Notes: generated from the letters alone by a model not told the origin. Shown: positions 41,837 to 53,354, counted from the first letter of the stretch. The stretch: DNA of 64,000 nt from Rutidosis leptorrhynchoides (GCF_046630445.1 NC_092337.1:361466001-361530000), one strand, 5' to 3'. Translations and numbers: made by a program.

Positions 41837-42263
41837 TGTATTACGTAAGTGGATGTCAATGTTTATTTTTAGTTTCTGGTTATGTTTTTCTTATGTATCT
41901 ACTAAGTGTTTGATGTAATGTTTACATATCCGTGTTTGTAGATGCTTATGTGCAGTTTTTCAATTTTATGTCTGTGTTTGTAATGCAGCATTATTCATCA
42001 TCTGGAGTTGATAAACATATCTATTTACAACCACAACATAACTTAGATACTTCTAATCATATATATATAAATACTCATAAATATCGTAAGTCAACCTACC
42101 ATAGTATTGGCCCATTGGACGGTGTCTTACTGTAGAAACCCCAATAATTATGGATTTATTTTGTCTAGAGACTAAATGTGTTAAATAAACCTACGAAGGA
42201 CCGATAATGTAAATGTTAAATTCTTTTGGTAACTATTATTACTCCATATTATTATTATTATTA
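41835..42263. other. Unassigned sequence
   Basis: AT-rich host DNA with short open frames only (such as 41932-42135) and no recognisable product. Confidence 0.4.
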
Positions 42264-44463
42264 CTTTTTTTTTTTGGCAAAAACCGATAACTATATTAAA
42301 CAAGACTTTCATCGAAAAATGAAGATGCAAACCGAAACAAACAAAGAAAAACCTAAACGGGCTCGAACCTAGAAAACGTCACATGTCGACGTTAACTCCA
42401 ACTGACCCACATCAAAAGCGATGACCAAATAAAAACAAGCGAGACAATAAATGAACCATACAAGTTATTAACCTAACAAGGGACAATTAACTATGCAAAA
42501 AGAACAAAATCAAGAACGCTTATTACCGTTCCTTTCGTCTGGCAGATTTGTGAACCCGTTAATTTTGTTGATGTGAACACCTTTGCCACTTCTCGAGTTG
42601 AAATTATACGAGAAAACATTCGATTTAGAACCACCTAAACGTTTCCCGGGAACCCAAGGCATTCCCTCGTCCACGAATTCTTGAAAAAAGACTCCAATCA
42701 CATGTCCCGACGAGCCTCCCCCATTAGACTCTATAATTTTTTTTTTTTTTTGAATCGCCTCTCCACATTCTAAAACGTCGGTGTTGTCTTTAAGCGAAAA
42801 CGAACCCACATCTGATACCACTTTTCCTTTACAACTTAAAGCCTTTTTAGCCGATCCACAAATAGCACTGGGCGCATTTACAACACCTTGACTAGCCGAA
42901 AAAGCTTTTTCCTCCTTTTGTCATCCACCAACTTATCAATTCCTTCAACGAAAGAGGGAATATAACCACTTACACCTAAACCTGGACCACTAACATCACT
43001 CTCATGGGCTAAAGACCCAGTAGAAGCAGCTACTGGCCCACTAACAGGCCCACTAGCAAAGGGAAGAACATGCACTAATGGCTCTTCCTCCTGTGAGGTG
43101 TCCCAAACGTTTCCAATAAACCCGTGAATCGACCCAAATCTCAAATCCACTCCACTAGCCATCAGACCCAAACCCGAACCAGTAACCGATAAAGAATCCA
43201 AAGGAGTGCCAGGACAAATAGAAGCTCGTTGATTAATTTGATTCAAAACCAGAGTTGTAGCACAAACAAAAATGGATTCAATTCCACTATGAGGATTTGT
43301 AGCACCCCCAAATGAACCCAAATCTTCATTCAAAACAACGAAACGATTCGTCGAAGCCAACAACCTTTTATCAAATGAATTAGCCATAATACAAATCGAA
43401 GCATTTACCTCGGAAATTTCATTCACGCACACATTTTTCAAAGTGATAGTCTTACACGAATCGTCCACAACATCCACTTCAACCAAGTGATGAATGTGCT
43501 TAGGATTTAACGACTTTACAAACACATACAACGAACCAATATTACCAAAATCCTCCATAGACTTAGCAACTGTTAAAAAACCACCCACAATAATAGCATT
43601 TAATTTAGAAGCACAAGTCGAAGGAATACCAGAAATCTCAATCCAAGTTAAACGAAAATACTCATTAGCTAACAGTTCAAAAGGGGACACACAAACGAAA
43701 TCAGACGAGCAGACATTCAACAAATTCTTATGACTAACATAATCCCCACAAATACAAATGCACCCAAACAAACCCAACTTAGAGATGTGAGAAACATGAA
43801 CTTTAGCAGAAATTAAGAAACTCGACACCTTAGTGTCCTCAATTGGAACGAGAATCAATCAAAAGAACAGAGTACATCAGCTGAGATGCCTGAGGTGTAA
43901 TCAACGAGTTAAGAGAGATCTTACATTTTAATTTGGGCTGAGAGAGATCACGAACACGAGCAGACCCTCGGTTACTTATCCTCGGCCATCCCACAAAGAT
44001 TGGTTTACCAAAACAATCGGACCCATTTAAGGAGGAAACTGACCTTGACACATCCTTAGCTTCAATGTATGAAACAAACGAATATCTTCTAGCTATCCAG
44101 AATTTGACCTCCGTTATCGTCCAGAAATTACCGAATATGGATTCAATGTTTTATCTCGTTACCATTTTGCCAAGCCTACCGATAAAGATAGTGCGTTGTT
44201 GTGTACCAGAACCATCATCTTTCATAGAATTTGCAGCGTCTTCTTCTGAGAATTCGCCGAAATTTCTGCCGGCCAAATCCTTTCGACCCGATTTCGAAAA
44301 CCCAGGAGGAGACTCATCATCTTTAGTTAGCGAATTGTTGAGAAAAGGGTTAATAAAATCCCCAAATGTTAAAGGTTGACTGAAAAATCTAGTAATCGGA
44401 GTTTACGGTGTCGATTGAGCCTCATTAAGGTTTTTTTTTAGACGGAGATGTAATTGGAGGCAT
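42264..44463 (-). mobile_element. ORF1-only LINE with poly(A) tail
   Basis: On the minus strand an ORF1-like region (44463 to 42510) is followed by ~230 bases of untranslated sequence and GTTTTTGCC plus an A-run (42265-42275). That is a LINE-type 3' end. ORF2 (endonuclease and RT) is absent between ORF1 and the tail, so this copy is internally deleted or a non-autonomous form. Its 5' side lies close to the left end of Athila element G (44647). Confidence 0.6.
42510..44463 (-). pseudogene. LINE ORF1-type protein with N-terminal RRM, broken
   Basis: From ATG 44463 an early shift is followed by one long frame with a single TAA. Near 44200-44000 it reads an RRM fold: RNP2-like TIFIGRLG, then EVKFWIARRYSFVSYIEAKD (RNP1 region) and CFGKPIFVGWPR. 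After a further shift, 43858-42878 holds a 326-residue DUF4283-like part (RLTWIEISGIPSTCASKLNA, then FGNIGSLYVF) and a Ser/Gly-rich linker. A last piece at 42821-42510 has a poly-Lys run from an A-tract. Plant LINE ORF1 proteins of the 'nucleotide-binding alpha-beta plait' type bind the element's RNA. Confidence 0.6.
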
Positions 44464-44646
44464 GAGTGAAAATAGGGGTAAAACGGGAGAGGGTTGAAAG
44501 TTTAAAACTTGTGAGGATATGAAAGGTTAGTTTGATTGAAAAAGTTCGGTGTATAACGGTGGTGGAAGGTTAGCGGTGGTTTATTCCGGCGAGTGAAATG
44601 TTACAACACATTCCCAAGTTAGAGCAAGCAACGGCTCTATTATTAT

Positions 44647-46636
44647 TGATAGTTAAAGCGAAGGGGTATAAAATACTATTAAATTTTATAAGAAAATACT
44701 ATTAAATACGATACAATTTTACACAAGATATTTATTTATTTATAGAATGGATATACTTAAACCTTGCTACAACACTTATAGGCAGTGTACCTAATCGTAC
44801 AGTAGTGTAGTTTTAGTAAGTCCGGTTCGTTCCACAGGGAAAAATCTTTAAACAAAGCTTAACGCTATATTAGTTTTAATTTATAAAAATACAAATATAT
44901 ATAAGTAATATTATTATTATAAAAGGGGGGTTTTTACCGTTTATTGACCGGTTTGTCGATTTTAAAACTTTAGTCGCAGTTAAAACCTAATGTAAAATAT
45001 TCAATAAATAAAAGACTTAATTTAAAGCGTAAAGTAAATAACGATAATGAAATTGCGATAAATAAAAGTGCGATAAAATAAAATTACGATAATTAAAGAG
45101 TACAAAAATTAAAAGTGCAATTAAATACAAAGACAATAAATAAAAGTGCAATTAAATACAATAACAATAAATAAAAGTGCGATAATTAGAAGTGCAATTA
45201 AATATGAAAATAAAGGAATTATGCTTATTTAAACTTCCGTAATCATGATGTTTGACGTGTTGATTTTAGTTTATTTCCATGGGTTAATTGTTCTTTGTCC
45301 TGGATTATTTAATATGTCCATACAGATTTGTTCATAATAGTCCATCAGTCATAAATATAAAGAGCGAAAGCCTTCGTCAAATTATTCTTATTCCCGAAGT
45401 CAAATATTCCAACTAATTGGGGATTCGAATTGTAATAAGGTTTTAATACTTTGTTTAATGAATACACCAGGTTATCGACTGCGTGTAAACCAAGGTTTTA
45501 CTACTTTGTTAACAATTACACCAATTACCCTTGAATGTAATTCACCCCTGTTTCAACAAGTCTATTAACTATTAATCCAGTTCCGTGTCCGGTAAAATGA
45601 ATAATTATTGGTATTTATAGATATCCCGCCCACCGTACCCAGTCAAGCGTATATGGTTATATATAAATACGTCAAATTATAAGTTTGTATATTAAATTAA
45701 CAAGGTATTGTTTAGTTAATATAAAACCCATTAATAGCCCATAGTCTAATTTTCACAAGTGTCGTTCTTTTATCCAAACCCCAATTATGGTACAAAGCCC
45801 AATTACCCAATTTTAATATTTTTAGCCCAACATCATGATTACTTCGGTATTAAATAAGCATAATAATAACTTAGCTACGAGGCATTAAATTAAAAAGGTT
45901 GAACATAACTTACAATGATTAAAAATAGCGTAGCGTTACACGGACAGAATTTCGACTTACACCCTTACAACATTCGCTAACATACCCTTATTATTAGAAA
46001 TTAAAATTAAAATTAAAATATAAATATATATATATAATTTACGTATGATGAAGAAGGAAAAAGGTGATTTTTACGATCAGAATGTGCGAGCTTTTATAGG
46101 CAGTTTCAAACTTTGGGGCTCCGCGAGTCGCGGCCCATTTCTTCTTCAAACTCCGCGAGTCGCGGAGTTTGTTTTTACAGCTCACACAGCCTTGGCTCCT
46201 AGCTTGCCGACGGTTTATAATATATTATATAATATATAAATAATTATAAGAATTATTTAAATATTATATTATATTTATGTGCATAGTTGACTTGTAATTT
46301 TTAGTCCGTTGCGTCGAGCGTTGAGAGTTGGCTCAGGTCCCGGTTCCGGATTTTCGAACGTCCTTGTGTACAATTTAATATCTTGTACTTTGCGTTTTGA
46401 ATCTTGTACTCTTGTAATTTTGAGACGTTTCTTATCAATAATTGGAACCTCTTTGATTGTATTTTGTACTTTTGAGCTTTTTGGTCGTTTGCGTCTTCAA
46501 TTCGTCGAATCTGTCTTTTGTCTTCACCTTTTATTATTTAAACGAATATCACTTGTAAATAGAACAATTGCAACTAAAAGCTTGTCTTTCTTGAGGGATA
46601 ATGCTATGAAATATATGTTCGTTTTTAGCATTATCA
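44647..46636 (-). repeat. 3' LTR of Athila element G
   Basis: 1990 bp, TGATAATGCTAAAAACG (46636) to an end with CTTTAACTATCA (44647). It is inverted relative to, and clearly homologous with, H's LTR at 53441-55439. A polypurine-like AAGTGTGAGAATATT precedes it on the minus strand (46637-46651). Open frames over it (46045-46239, 46309-46653) are not genes. Confidence 0.88.
46091..46170 (-). promoter_or_regulatory. LTR G core promoter: twin palindromes plus TATA box
   Basis: Palindromes centred at 46127 (core CCGCGAGTCGCGG) and 46159 (11 bp arms around one base, 46148-46170) are 32 bp apart. On the minus strand they precede CTATAAAAG (46091-46099) by about 20 bp. Confidence 0.6.
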
Positions 46637-48706
46637 AATATTCTCACACTTGAGCGTTGCTTGTCCTCAAGCAATATAGTCTTGAAATACTAGAATCACT
46701 TCTTTATTATTCACACTTTGTACACCAGTGATTTCTTTACGGCGGTATAAACAATGGTAGTAACGATGTGGTTTACAGTCCCACAGGACTATAAAAATTT
46801 AGATCCATTAAGAAAATTGGATCTTTATGAAAACATTTGATCTTTTGAAAATTAAATCTAGCTTTTACCCTAGATAAGTTTTCCGGAATAACCCTTCACC
46901 GGTGTTTGTAAATTGTTTTTGTGGGTTTAGTAGGTTTCAGATTTGAAAATTTTAGCTGAAAACTTATGGTTTTGTGTCACCCACTTGCTAACCTTGTATT
47001 AGGAAAGCAACACGTCCAGTATACTTGCTCCGTATATTACCTTTCGATAAACTACCGTCCGGTTGTAAAGGAAAGCGTTGAACAAGCAACTGTTAAGGCA
47101 ATGTCCCCTGACATGCTTTTAATTATGGTCTATAACGTGTCGGACGCAATTACTATCCTTGGTAGGAGCAATAGTAAAGCTCACCCTTATAATTTTCCGG
47201 TCTGGCACAAGGTCCTGTCTTTGACCATGCTATGCAACCACCGTTCTTACGGTTGACACCCGATTTGGTTCAGGTGACCTAATGAATTCCAGGTGAATTC
47301 CTAGGATTTTACGTTCAAAGGTAGTGAACGCATTGAAAATGGGTATTCAGAAAACAAATCGGTTTGAAATTTTGATCAAAATATTTTCTCGTTCAAGCTC
47401 GAGTTTAGATATCATTGAATTCCATGAGTTTGAATTCTCAATCTTTAAGGTCAATCTCAAGGATTGAGTAATATCAGTCTTAAAAGCTGATTTTTAATCT
47501 TTTAAGGAGATTATCCTTTCTGGGGATCTGATTCATTAGTCTTATCAAGCTAATTTGCACGGCGTCCTCCCCATTTTACAAGACAGATCCTCTCATGGTT
47601 AGGATAAGTCTGACCACATGGCGACCCTGTTTGATGCTGAGGTCCGTGGATTTCCTGCTGATTTTAGAGATGACTTCTCTAGATTTTTCGTCAACCTACA
47701 GCTGGTCTGGACGACAACTTCATGACCTAAATCAAGAAGCGCGTTTCTTTTTTGGAAGACTTTACTTCCTTTAAATGATGGAATTGATTCATCGTGTAGA
47801 TCCATCTTTCTTAGAGTTAATCGGGTAAAACTGTTTAGTTTAGTCCAAAGCAAAAGTATCTTTAATTATTTGTTACAGAAATATGTGACATATGTTTTAA
47901 ATAACTTGGTAAATTTTCCCACACTTGGCTTTTATTTTCCTTTTTATTGTCCTCTATTCCATTTTAAATGAATTCTAACATTTTGGGTTGTTTCTCAATT
48001 TATGTCCTTTCCAAGGTAACAATAATTTCGGTGTTAACACCTAGTTTTATCGTTCATAAATATGTATAAACATGATTTTGAGTTCATTTAATTGAAAATT
48101 TTGAAATTTTTTACTAGAATTGGGTAGTCAGTATATAAGACTAGGGCTGTTCTTTATTATCAGAGAGCACTAGATTCTAATACAACTACTGCTTTACTAG
48201 TATTTCTAATGGTAACCAAGTGTATAAAGTAAAAATTTTAAAATCTGAAAGAATTTAACCCCTTCCCACACTTAAGATCTTGCAATGCCCTCATTTGCAA
48301 GAAATCAGTAACAATTTAAATTATTGAGGGTGATTAGCGTAGAAAAATGATTAAATTTTACCAAAGTTTCCAAACATATTGTTGTTTGTGTTGAATGATA
48401 AATGGTGCACATCATTTGTTCATTCCGTCTTGTTGTTATTTCACATATATTTTGCATCTTGTCGTCAAAATTAGTTGCTTTTGCTGAACTTGCCAGTCTT
48501 TGAAAATGCATTGTTTTACCCTGTTGTGTACATAAGATAAACTGCAAACATATATACATATTTTTGAAGTTTGGTATATTACCCCACATTCAAAAATTAT
48601 TAAAATCTAATAATAAAAGTTAGAAAATTATAAAAACTATTACAATATCAACATAAGTGTTAAATGTAGTATCATTACAAAAATAAAATAAATAAAACTA
48701 AATAAA
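46637..48706 (-). other. 3' untranslated region of element G
   Basis: About 2 kb between the ORF1-family gene and the 3' LTR. Several short open frames on both strands (such as 46966-47256 plus, 47599-47853 minus) match no protein. A long 3' region is usual for Athila elements. Confidence 0.6.
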
Positions 48707-50060
48707 CTAGGGTTGATACTGATACCAGTAGGGGTTCCATGCATAACCGTATGTGTTATAAAATGCTTCAGCTGGGTTATAAGTAGGATACGGTGGTTGC
48801 ATCTCTATAGACCAGGGAGGAAATATGGGCGTTGGAGTAGGAATATAGTTTCTACCTACATGTTGGCAATGAGCTATGATTTGGTTTTGATGAACTTGCC
48901 AATCTTCAAATGCTCGATGTCTAGCATTTTTATACTCTTGTGAAGCTATAAACCTTTGCATTTCTGTTATTTCATTTCCCCCTCCCACATTACCTGGCTG
49001 TTGATTTCTCTCAACCTGTGGATGTCTTCCATTATATCTTACTGCGGCGTTATTTCGCCTTTTTAAAACCTTAGCACCATGATATACATTTAAACCAATT
49101 GTATCGTGGGGTTCTGGTTCTTCGATTAATAATCCCCCCCGACTTATATCCACATTGAGATACTCAGCAATTAATGTAATAAATATACCACCTCCAATTA
49201 TACTGTGCGGTCTCATCCCCCTAACCATAGCTGATAAATAATAACCCACACAATAAGGTATACTTACGGCGCTTTGTGGGTCTCGAATACACATGTGGTA
49301 AAATAAATCTTGCTCATTTACCTTTTTCCTTATTTTTACCTCGCTGTGTAATCGAGTTCGCTAGAAACCTATGAATTACTCTTAACTCAGCTCTATCTAT
49401 ATCCAAATAAGAGTAATTTCCCCTTTTAAATCGGTGATGGCTAGTCATTTGACTCCATACACCATGCGTATCAAAATTTTCATCAATCTTCCTACCATTC
49501 AATATCAACCCTCGACAATCGGGAGATGCTAGCTGCTCAGGCATATATATACGTAAGGCCTGAGCCATGTCTAGTAGAGACATGCTACGCATCGAACCTC
49601 CTAACAAAAATCTAATAAAAGTTCGATCGGTTAAACTAGTTACCCGATCATTTATTTCTATACTACACAATAATTCTTCACAACATACTTTATATACGGG
49701 TCTACGCATGTTGAATAATCGTACCCAATCGTTAAAAGTAGAATTACCATACCTCTGTGTAAGTAATTCTCTAATTGGCTCGGCCAATTCTACAGCTTCT
49801 AATGGTTCCCATTCTATTACCCTAGGTACTTCAACAGCTTTAGAATGAAGAGTGTGCAAGCCCCTTTGGTATTTTGGATAATATATCCAACGTCTGTCTA
49901 ATCTCAAGTTCGGGTGCAAATTTTCCACGTGCATATCTGAAAATGTCATAACTGGATGAGGTATATCTTGTTTGTAATAGTTATCAATATCCTGTTGTTC
50001 CGCATTCTCAGGAGGAGCAATGCGAGCTTGGGATGAAGATTCACCCCTTTCAGTCTGCAA
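48707..50060 (-). pseudogene. Athila ORF1-family protein, one frameshift
   Basis: Two frames, 50060-49314 and 49294-48707, read as one protein after a one-base shift in an A-rich run near 49313 (KNKEK before, NEQDLFYHMC after). The conserved core matches plant retrotransposon ORF1 (Pfam ATHILA ORF-1): FNDWVRLFNMRRPVYK, FIRFLLGGSMRSMSLLDMAQ, ELRVIHRFLANSI, SIPYCVGYYLSAMVRGMRPH and GGGIFITLIAEYL. The C-terminus is Pro/Tyr/Asn-rich (YPTYNPAEAFYNTYGYAW). It sits where env-like genes lie in endogenous retroviruses, but no signal peptide or membrane segment is seen. The open frame has no native ATG at its start: 50060 is TTG and an in-frame stop lies just upstream. The first internal Met is residue 38. 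See the exon-1 and promoter entries. Confidence 0.75.
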
Positions 50061-50690
50061 AACACATTAAACACAATTTTTGTACATCCAAATATGCATT
50101 AGTGTCAGCAAAATCATCAATCAAAATAATTACAATTACATGTTCAATTTATATCAAACTTATGCTCATTTTCATATTTTTATCAAATCTATACTTTTTC
50201 AAATAAGCATATACGAAAATGTTTGCCAAGTTCATAAGCATTCAACTCAAATATCATGTCAAAATAATCATTATTAGCAATTAAACAAGTTTCAAATGGC
50301 ATTATCTCTTAAAAATCAAGTTCATGAATTTTAGACTTGAAAAAGTCCACTTTAATTTTCAAAAATCATGTTTAGGCTCAAAGTTTGGATCATTTAACTA
50401 CCTAAACATGTTACACTACTTAATTTAGCAATAATTCATGAAAAAAATCGGCCATAACCTGTTTATATCAAAAAGCCCCAAATTGCTCAAGAACACAAAC
50501 CCTAGATTACTCAAAATTTGAAGTTTAAGGCTTCTAATCATGTTAAATAGCATCAATCTAGGTTATACAAGCATAATACATAAACAATTTAAGCATAATT
50601 ACACTAAAAACATCAAAATCGAATTGGGTATAAATTTGCTCAAGAACACTAAATTTTCAGATTAAAGGGTGTTTTGGTGTAGAAATTTAC
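50055..50690 (-). other. Candidate intron of the ORF1-family gene
   Basis: Donor ACG|GTAAATT at 50691/50690 and strong acceptor AATGTGTTTTGCAG|ACTG at 50055/50054; 636 bp and AT-rich. Splicing joins a 14-codon exon in phase 0 to ACT GAA AGG of the main frame with no stop. The donor is only fair. Inference from sequence, not from transcripts. Confidence 0.45.
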
Positions 50691-50732
50691 CGTTTTTCTT
50701 GAGTAATTCCTTGATAGCATTCTTCTCAACAT
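50691..50732 (-). CDS. Candidate first coding exon of the ORF1-family gene
   Basis: ATG at 50732 followed by 14 codons (MLRRMLSRNYSRKT) ending exactly at a GT donor. It supplies the ATG the main exon lacks and joins it in frame. It lies about 80 bp downstream of a TATA-like string and the twin palindromes. Too short to support by composition alone. Confidence 0.35.
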
Positions 50733-50813
50733 AATTTTGTGAAAGATTTGATAAAAAATGGTGAAAAAATTCGATTTTGTGTGTGTTTTGTGTTGGGGAC
50801 TGATCTGTTCCAG

Positions 50814-50893
50814 CGTTATATTTTTTTCTGGAATTTTGGTCCTCCACGACTTGCGGTGTTTTCACATTACAAACTCCGCGAGTCGCGGTGTTT
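50814..50893 (-). promoter_or_regulatory. Candidate internal promoter of element G: twin palindromes plus TATA
   Basis: A degenerate palindrome centred at 50850 and AAACTCCGCGAGTCGCGG centred at 50882 are 32 bp apart. Minus-strand AAAAAAATATAACG (50814-50827) follows about 20 bp downstream. The geometry is that of the LTR promoters, but it sits inside the element, upstream of the ORF1-family gene. Confidence 0.45.
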
Positions 50894-51820
50894 GTATTTT
50901 TTTTTTATATAAAAACCTTAACTTATAAAACAATTAATTAATTAATTTTAAAATTTTGTTTCCCTTGTTATTTAGGACGAGGTCGTTTCGGATCGATGTC
51001 CTAGTCCGTCCCTCTACAAAATTTTAAAATTTGTAATTTTTAAGCGCGGTTTTAAAAGTAAAGATTTTTGGGTTTTTTAATGTTTTTAGCATACTTTAAT
51101 TCAATAAGATTAAAAATAATGATAATAAAAGTTCTCGTCCCTCCCTCGGGTAAAGCAATTTCGGTTCAAAGACCTAGTCTTCAACTCACGACGAATTTTA
51201 AAAATCATATTTTTAACTTAGCGAAATAAAGTAAACTTTTGTTTTTAAATTCACACAACTTAAATTTAAAATGCATAAAATTAAAAATTCATATTTAAAA
51301 ATTCACACCAAATTTAAATTATATTTTTGTTTTTATACATACAAACTTATATTAAAAATATTAATTTTCCAAATATTTACAATTTTAAATATATTGATTT
51401 AAAAAAGTTTACAATATCAAGTTAAGATTTATATATTAATTTTAAAAACATGGTAAAAATAAAATTAAAAATCTTTTTGGCTTTTATCCCACTTTAATCA
51501 ATCAAATATTATCAAAAATATACGCCCCTCTTTTCGGTAAAGTAATTTCGGTTCCATGACCTAATTTAACTCATGACAAATTTTTGAAATATTTTGTGTT
51601 GATTGATTAAAGATATTTATACCTTAAGAATAAACGTTAAATTTCGCAGTGATGTAATAAATTTTTGTATGATATCAACAATTTCGGTCGCAAGACCTAA
51701 TTTCATCGAATACCAATTTAATACTTTATAGCGAACAAATTAGCGTTTATTATCAAAAGGTTAAAAATAAAAATAAAATAAAAATAAAAACTGTACAAAC
51801 TTACCTGTGAAATAGATTTC
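50894..51820 (-). other. Spacer with repeated conserved motif, starts at a strong splice donor
   Basis: Begins (minus strand) just after the zinc-knuckle ORF with TTCACAG|GTAAGT (donor at 51804). It contains four diverged copies of a motif including AGGTCNNNGAACCGAAATT-CTTTACC (51677-51712, 51527-51588, 51136-51195, 50977-51018). No protein-coding content. Element H has the same layout at 63045-63932. Confidence 0.6.
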
Positions 51821-52237
51821 TTAGTGATATGCTCTAGCCCACTCATAAGATAGTCGGACTAATTGGTTTTCCATGGCTACATAGGCGTAACCTCGAGCAT
51901 TTAACGTTTTTTCTTCTAAACATATGAACGGTCCATCTCTGCATAAAGTAACAAATTCGGTGTTTGAATAGGTTTGATTATTTGAACATTTACCTTCGTG
52001 TGACCATTTTTCGCATTTGTGACATTTTTCAAGGTGTCGTGCTCTCCTTTTCGCTGCGGATTTTGATTTTCCTTTACCAAATTGTAACTTATTATCTTCG
52101 CATCTGGATTCTTTTCTTACTCCGTCCAATTTACCTCGGATTAATGATACTATTTCACTCGGAAGTGTGTCATTATTACGTTTAGTGATCAAAGCGTGTA
52201 GCATTAGACCATGGTTCAGTTCACAGGAAGTCTTCAT
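51821..52237 (-). CDS. Zinc-knuckle accessory protein of element G
   Basis: 138 residues, ATG at 52237, intact. The middle is very basic (GKGKSKSAAKRRARHLEK, residues about 54-71) and runs into CHKCEKWSHEGKC, a CX2CX4HX3C zinc-knuckle-like motif, then LCRDGPFICLEEKTLNARGYA. It lies in its own frame between the protease ORF and the ORF1 spacer. H carries a copy (62628-63044) that differs at only about 18 positions, with the basic/knuckle region nearly invariant. An RNA- or nucleic-acid-binding role is inferred from the motif. I do not recognise a named family. Confidence 0.7.
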   Translation of the reverse strand: MKTSCELNHGLMLHALITKRNNDTLPSEIVSLIRGKLDGVRKESRCEDNKLQFGKGKSKSAAKRRARHLEKCHKCEKWSHEGKCSNNQTYSNTEFVTLCRDGPFICLEEKTLNARGYAYVAMENQLVRLSYEWARAYH

Positions 52238-52392
52238 TTCGTAAAAACCTAAAAAAAATAAAAATTCAGAATGGGGGGGAGAAGACTAGTTCTTTAGGGT
52301 CTGCTAGGGAAAGATCATTCGGGTTTCATTTTCGAGAACTACACGAAAACAGAAAATCTAACTCTAACAGAAATACATAAACCTCCCTACAC

Positions 52393-53339
52393 TTAGTTGA
52401 AATTGTGATTAACATTATTTTCAATTGAATCATCAACAACTTGTATATCTTTGACTTTTACTTCAATCCATTTGTTGATTTCCTCCGTAACTTTCACAAA
52501 TTCAACTAACATTGCCTTTTCTTTTGGCGATAAATTAGATACTAATCGGTTACATAACTTAAAGTTTCCTTTAATCTTAGCATCGTGAATCCGTTTATAA
52601 AGTTTCTTCGTTGAACTGTTAAAAATGGGTTCATCTAATTTCGTATCATCAACGGCATTCTTTGTGATTGGATCATCATTAAGTGTTTCTTCATCTTCCC
52701 CACACTTATGCGTTTTTATTGGTCTAACAGTTTTGGTTGGTGGAGATCTAAACTTTCGGTTCACAAAGGTGATCGATGTATCACCATCCCTAAGTGTCAT
52801 TCTACCTTCTCTTACATCAATGAATGCCTCGGTGGTTGCTAAAAATGGACGACCTAGAATTAGAGGAATATCAAGGTTTTTCTCCATATTAATCACTATG
52901 AAGTTTGCAACAAAGGTCAAACTTCCCACGTTAACAAGTAAATTATTTGCTATTCCAACCGGGTGTTTAATGGTTTGGTCAAATGATTGAACACCTATTT
53001 TGGTTGGTTTTAATTTACCCATCCTAATCTTTTGTATAAGGAAAAAGGCATAATATTTGCACTTGCTCCTAAATCTGCGAGTCCATTATATACAGCACCA
53101 TCATTAAGCAAGCAAGAAATGATAAATTCACCCGGGTCTCCTGCTTTAGTAAGTCGAGTTGGTTTGTAAACCTTTTTCGGGTGTTCTTTTCTTGGTTCTT
53201 TCACTTCTATTTGAACTTCTTGTTCACATTTTTCTTCGTTTCTTGGAATGGGAGGTTTGTATAAGAATTCTTCTTCATCACTCAAATTTGACTCCTCCCT
53301 ATATTCCAATTTTGATTTTTCATATGTTGTTGATAACAT
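52393..53339 (-). pseudogene. Extra retropepsin-like ORF of element G, one frameshift
   Basis: Frames 53339-53010 and 53022-52393 join by a one-base shift at SLYKRLG/MGKLKPTK. The content is an aspartic protease domain: GLADLGASANIMPFSLY (active-site DLGAS), then VANFIVINMEKNLDIPLILG and RPFLATTEAFIDV (flap and terminal strand region). It is clearly homologous to, but diverged from, the protease inside H's polyprotein ([15 protein letters not shown]). A Lys/Glu-rich C-terminal part ends ENNVNHNFN, imitating the end of pol (DNEVNHNF). Remarkably it lies after pol's stop codon, not within gag-pol, and H lacks it. Confidence 0.75.
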
Positions 53340-53354
53340 ATTTATGTTTTCATT

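Noticed and set aside
46309-46653. 114-residue open frame similar to the one at 53355-53768
   Set aside because: Antisense reading of the Athila LTR. The similarity reflects LTR homology, not a protein family.
48707-50060. True envelope gene in element G
   Set aside because: The position fits, but there is no signal peptide, transmembrane segment or coiled coil. The sequence matches the Athila ORF1 family, so an envelope role is not supported.
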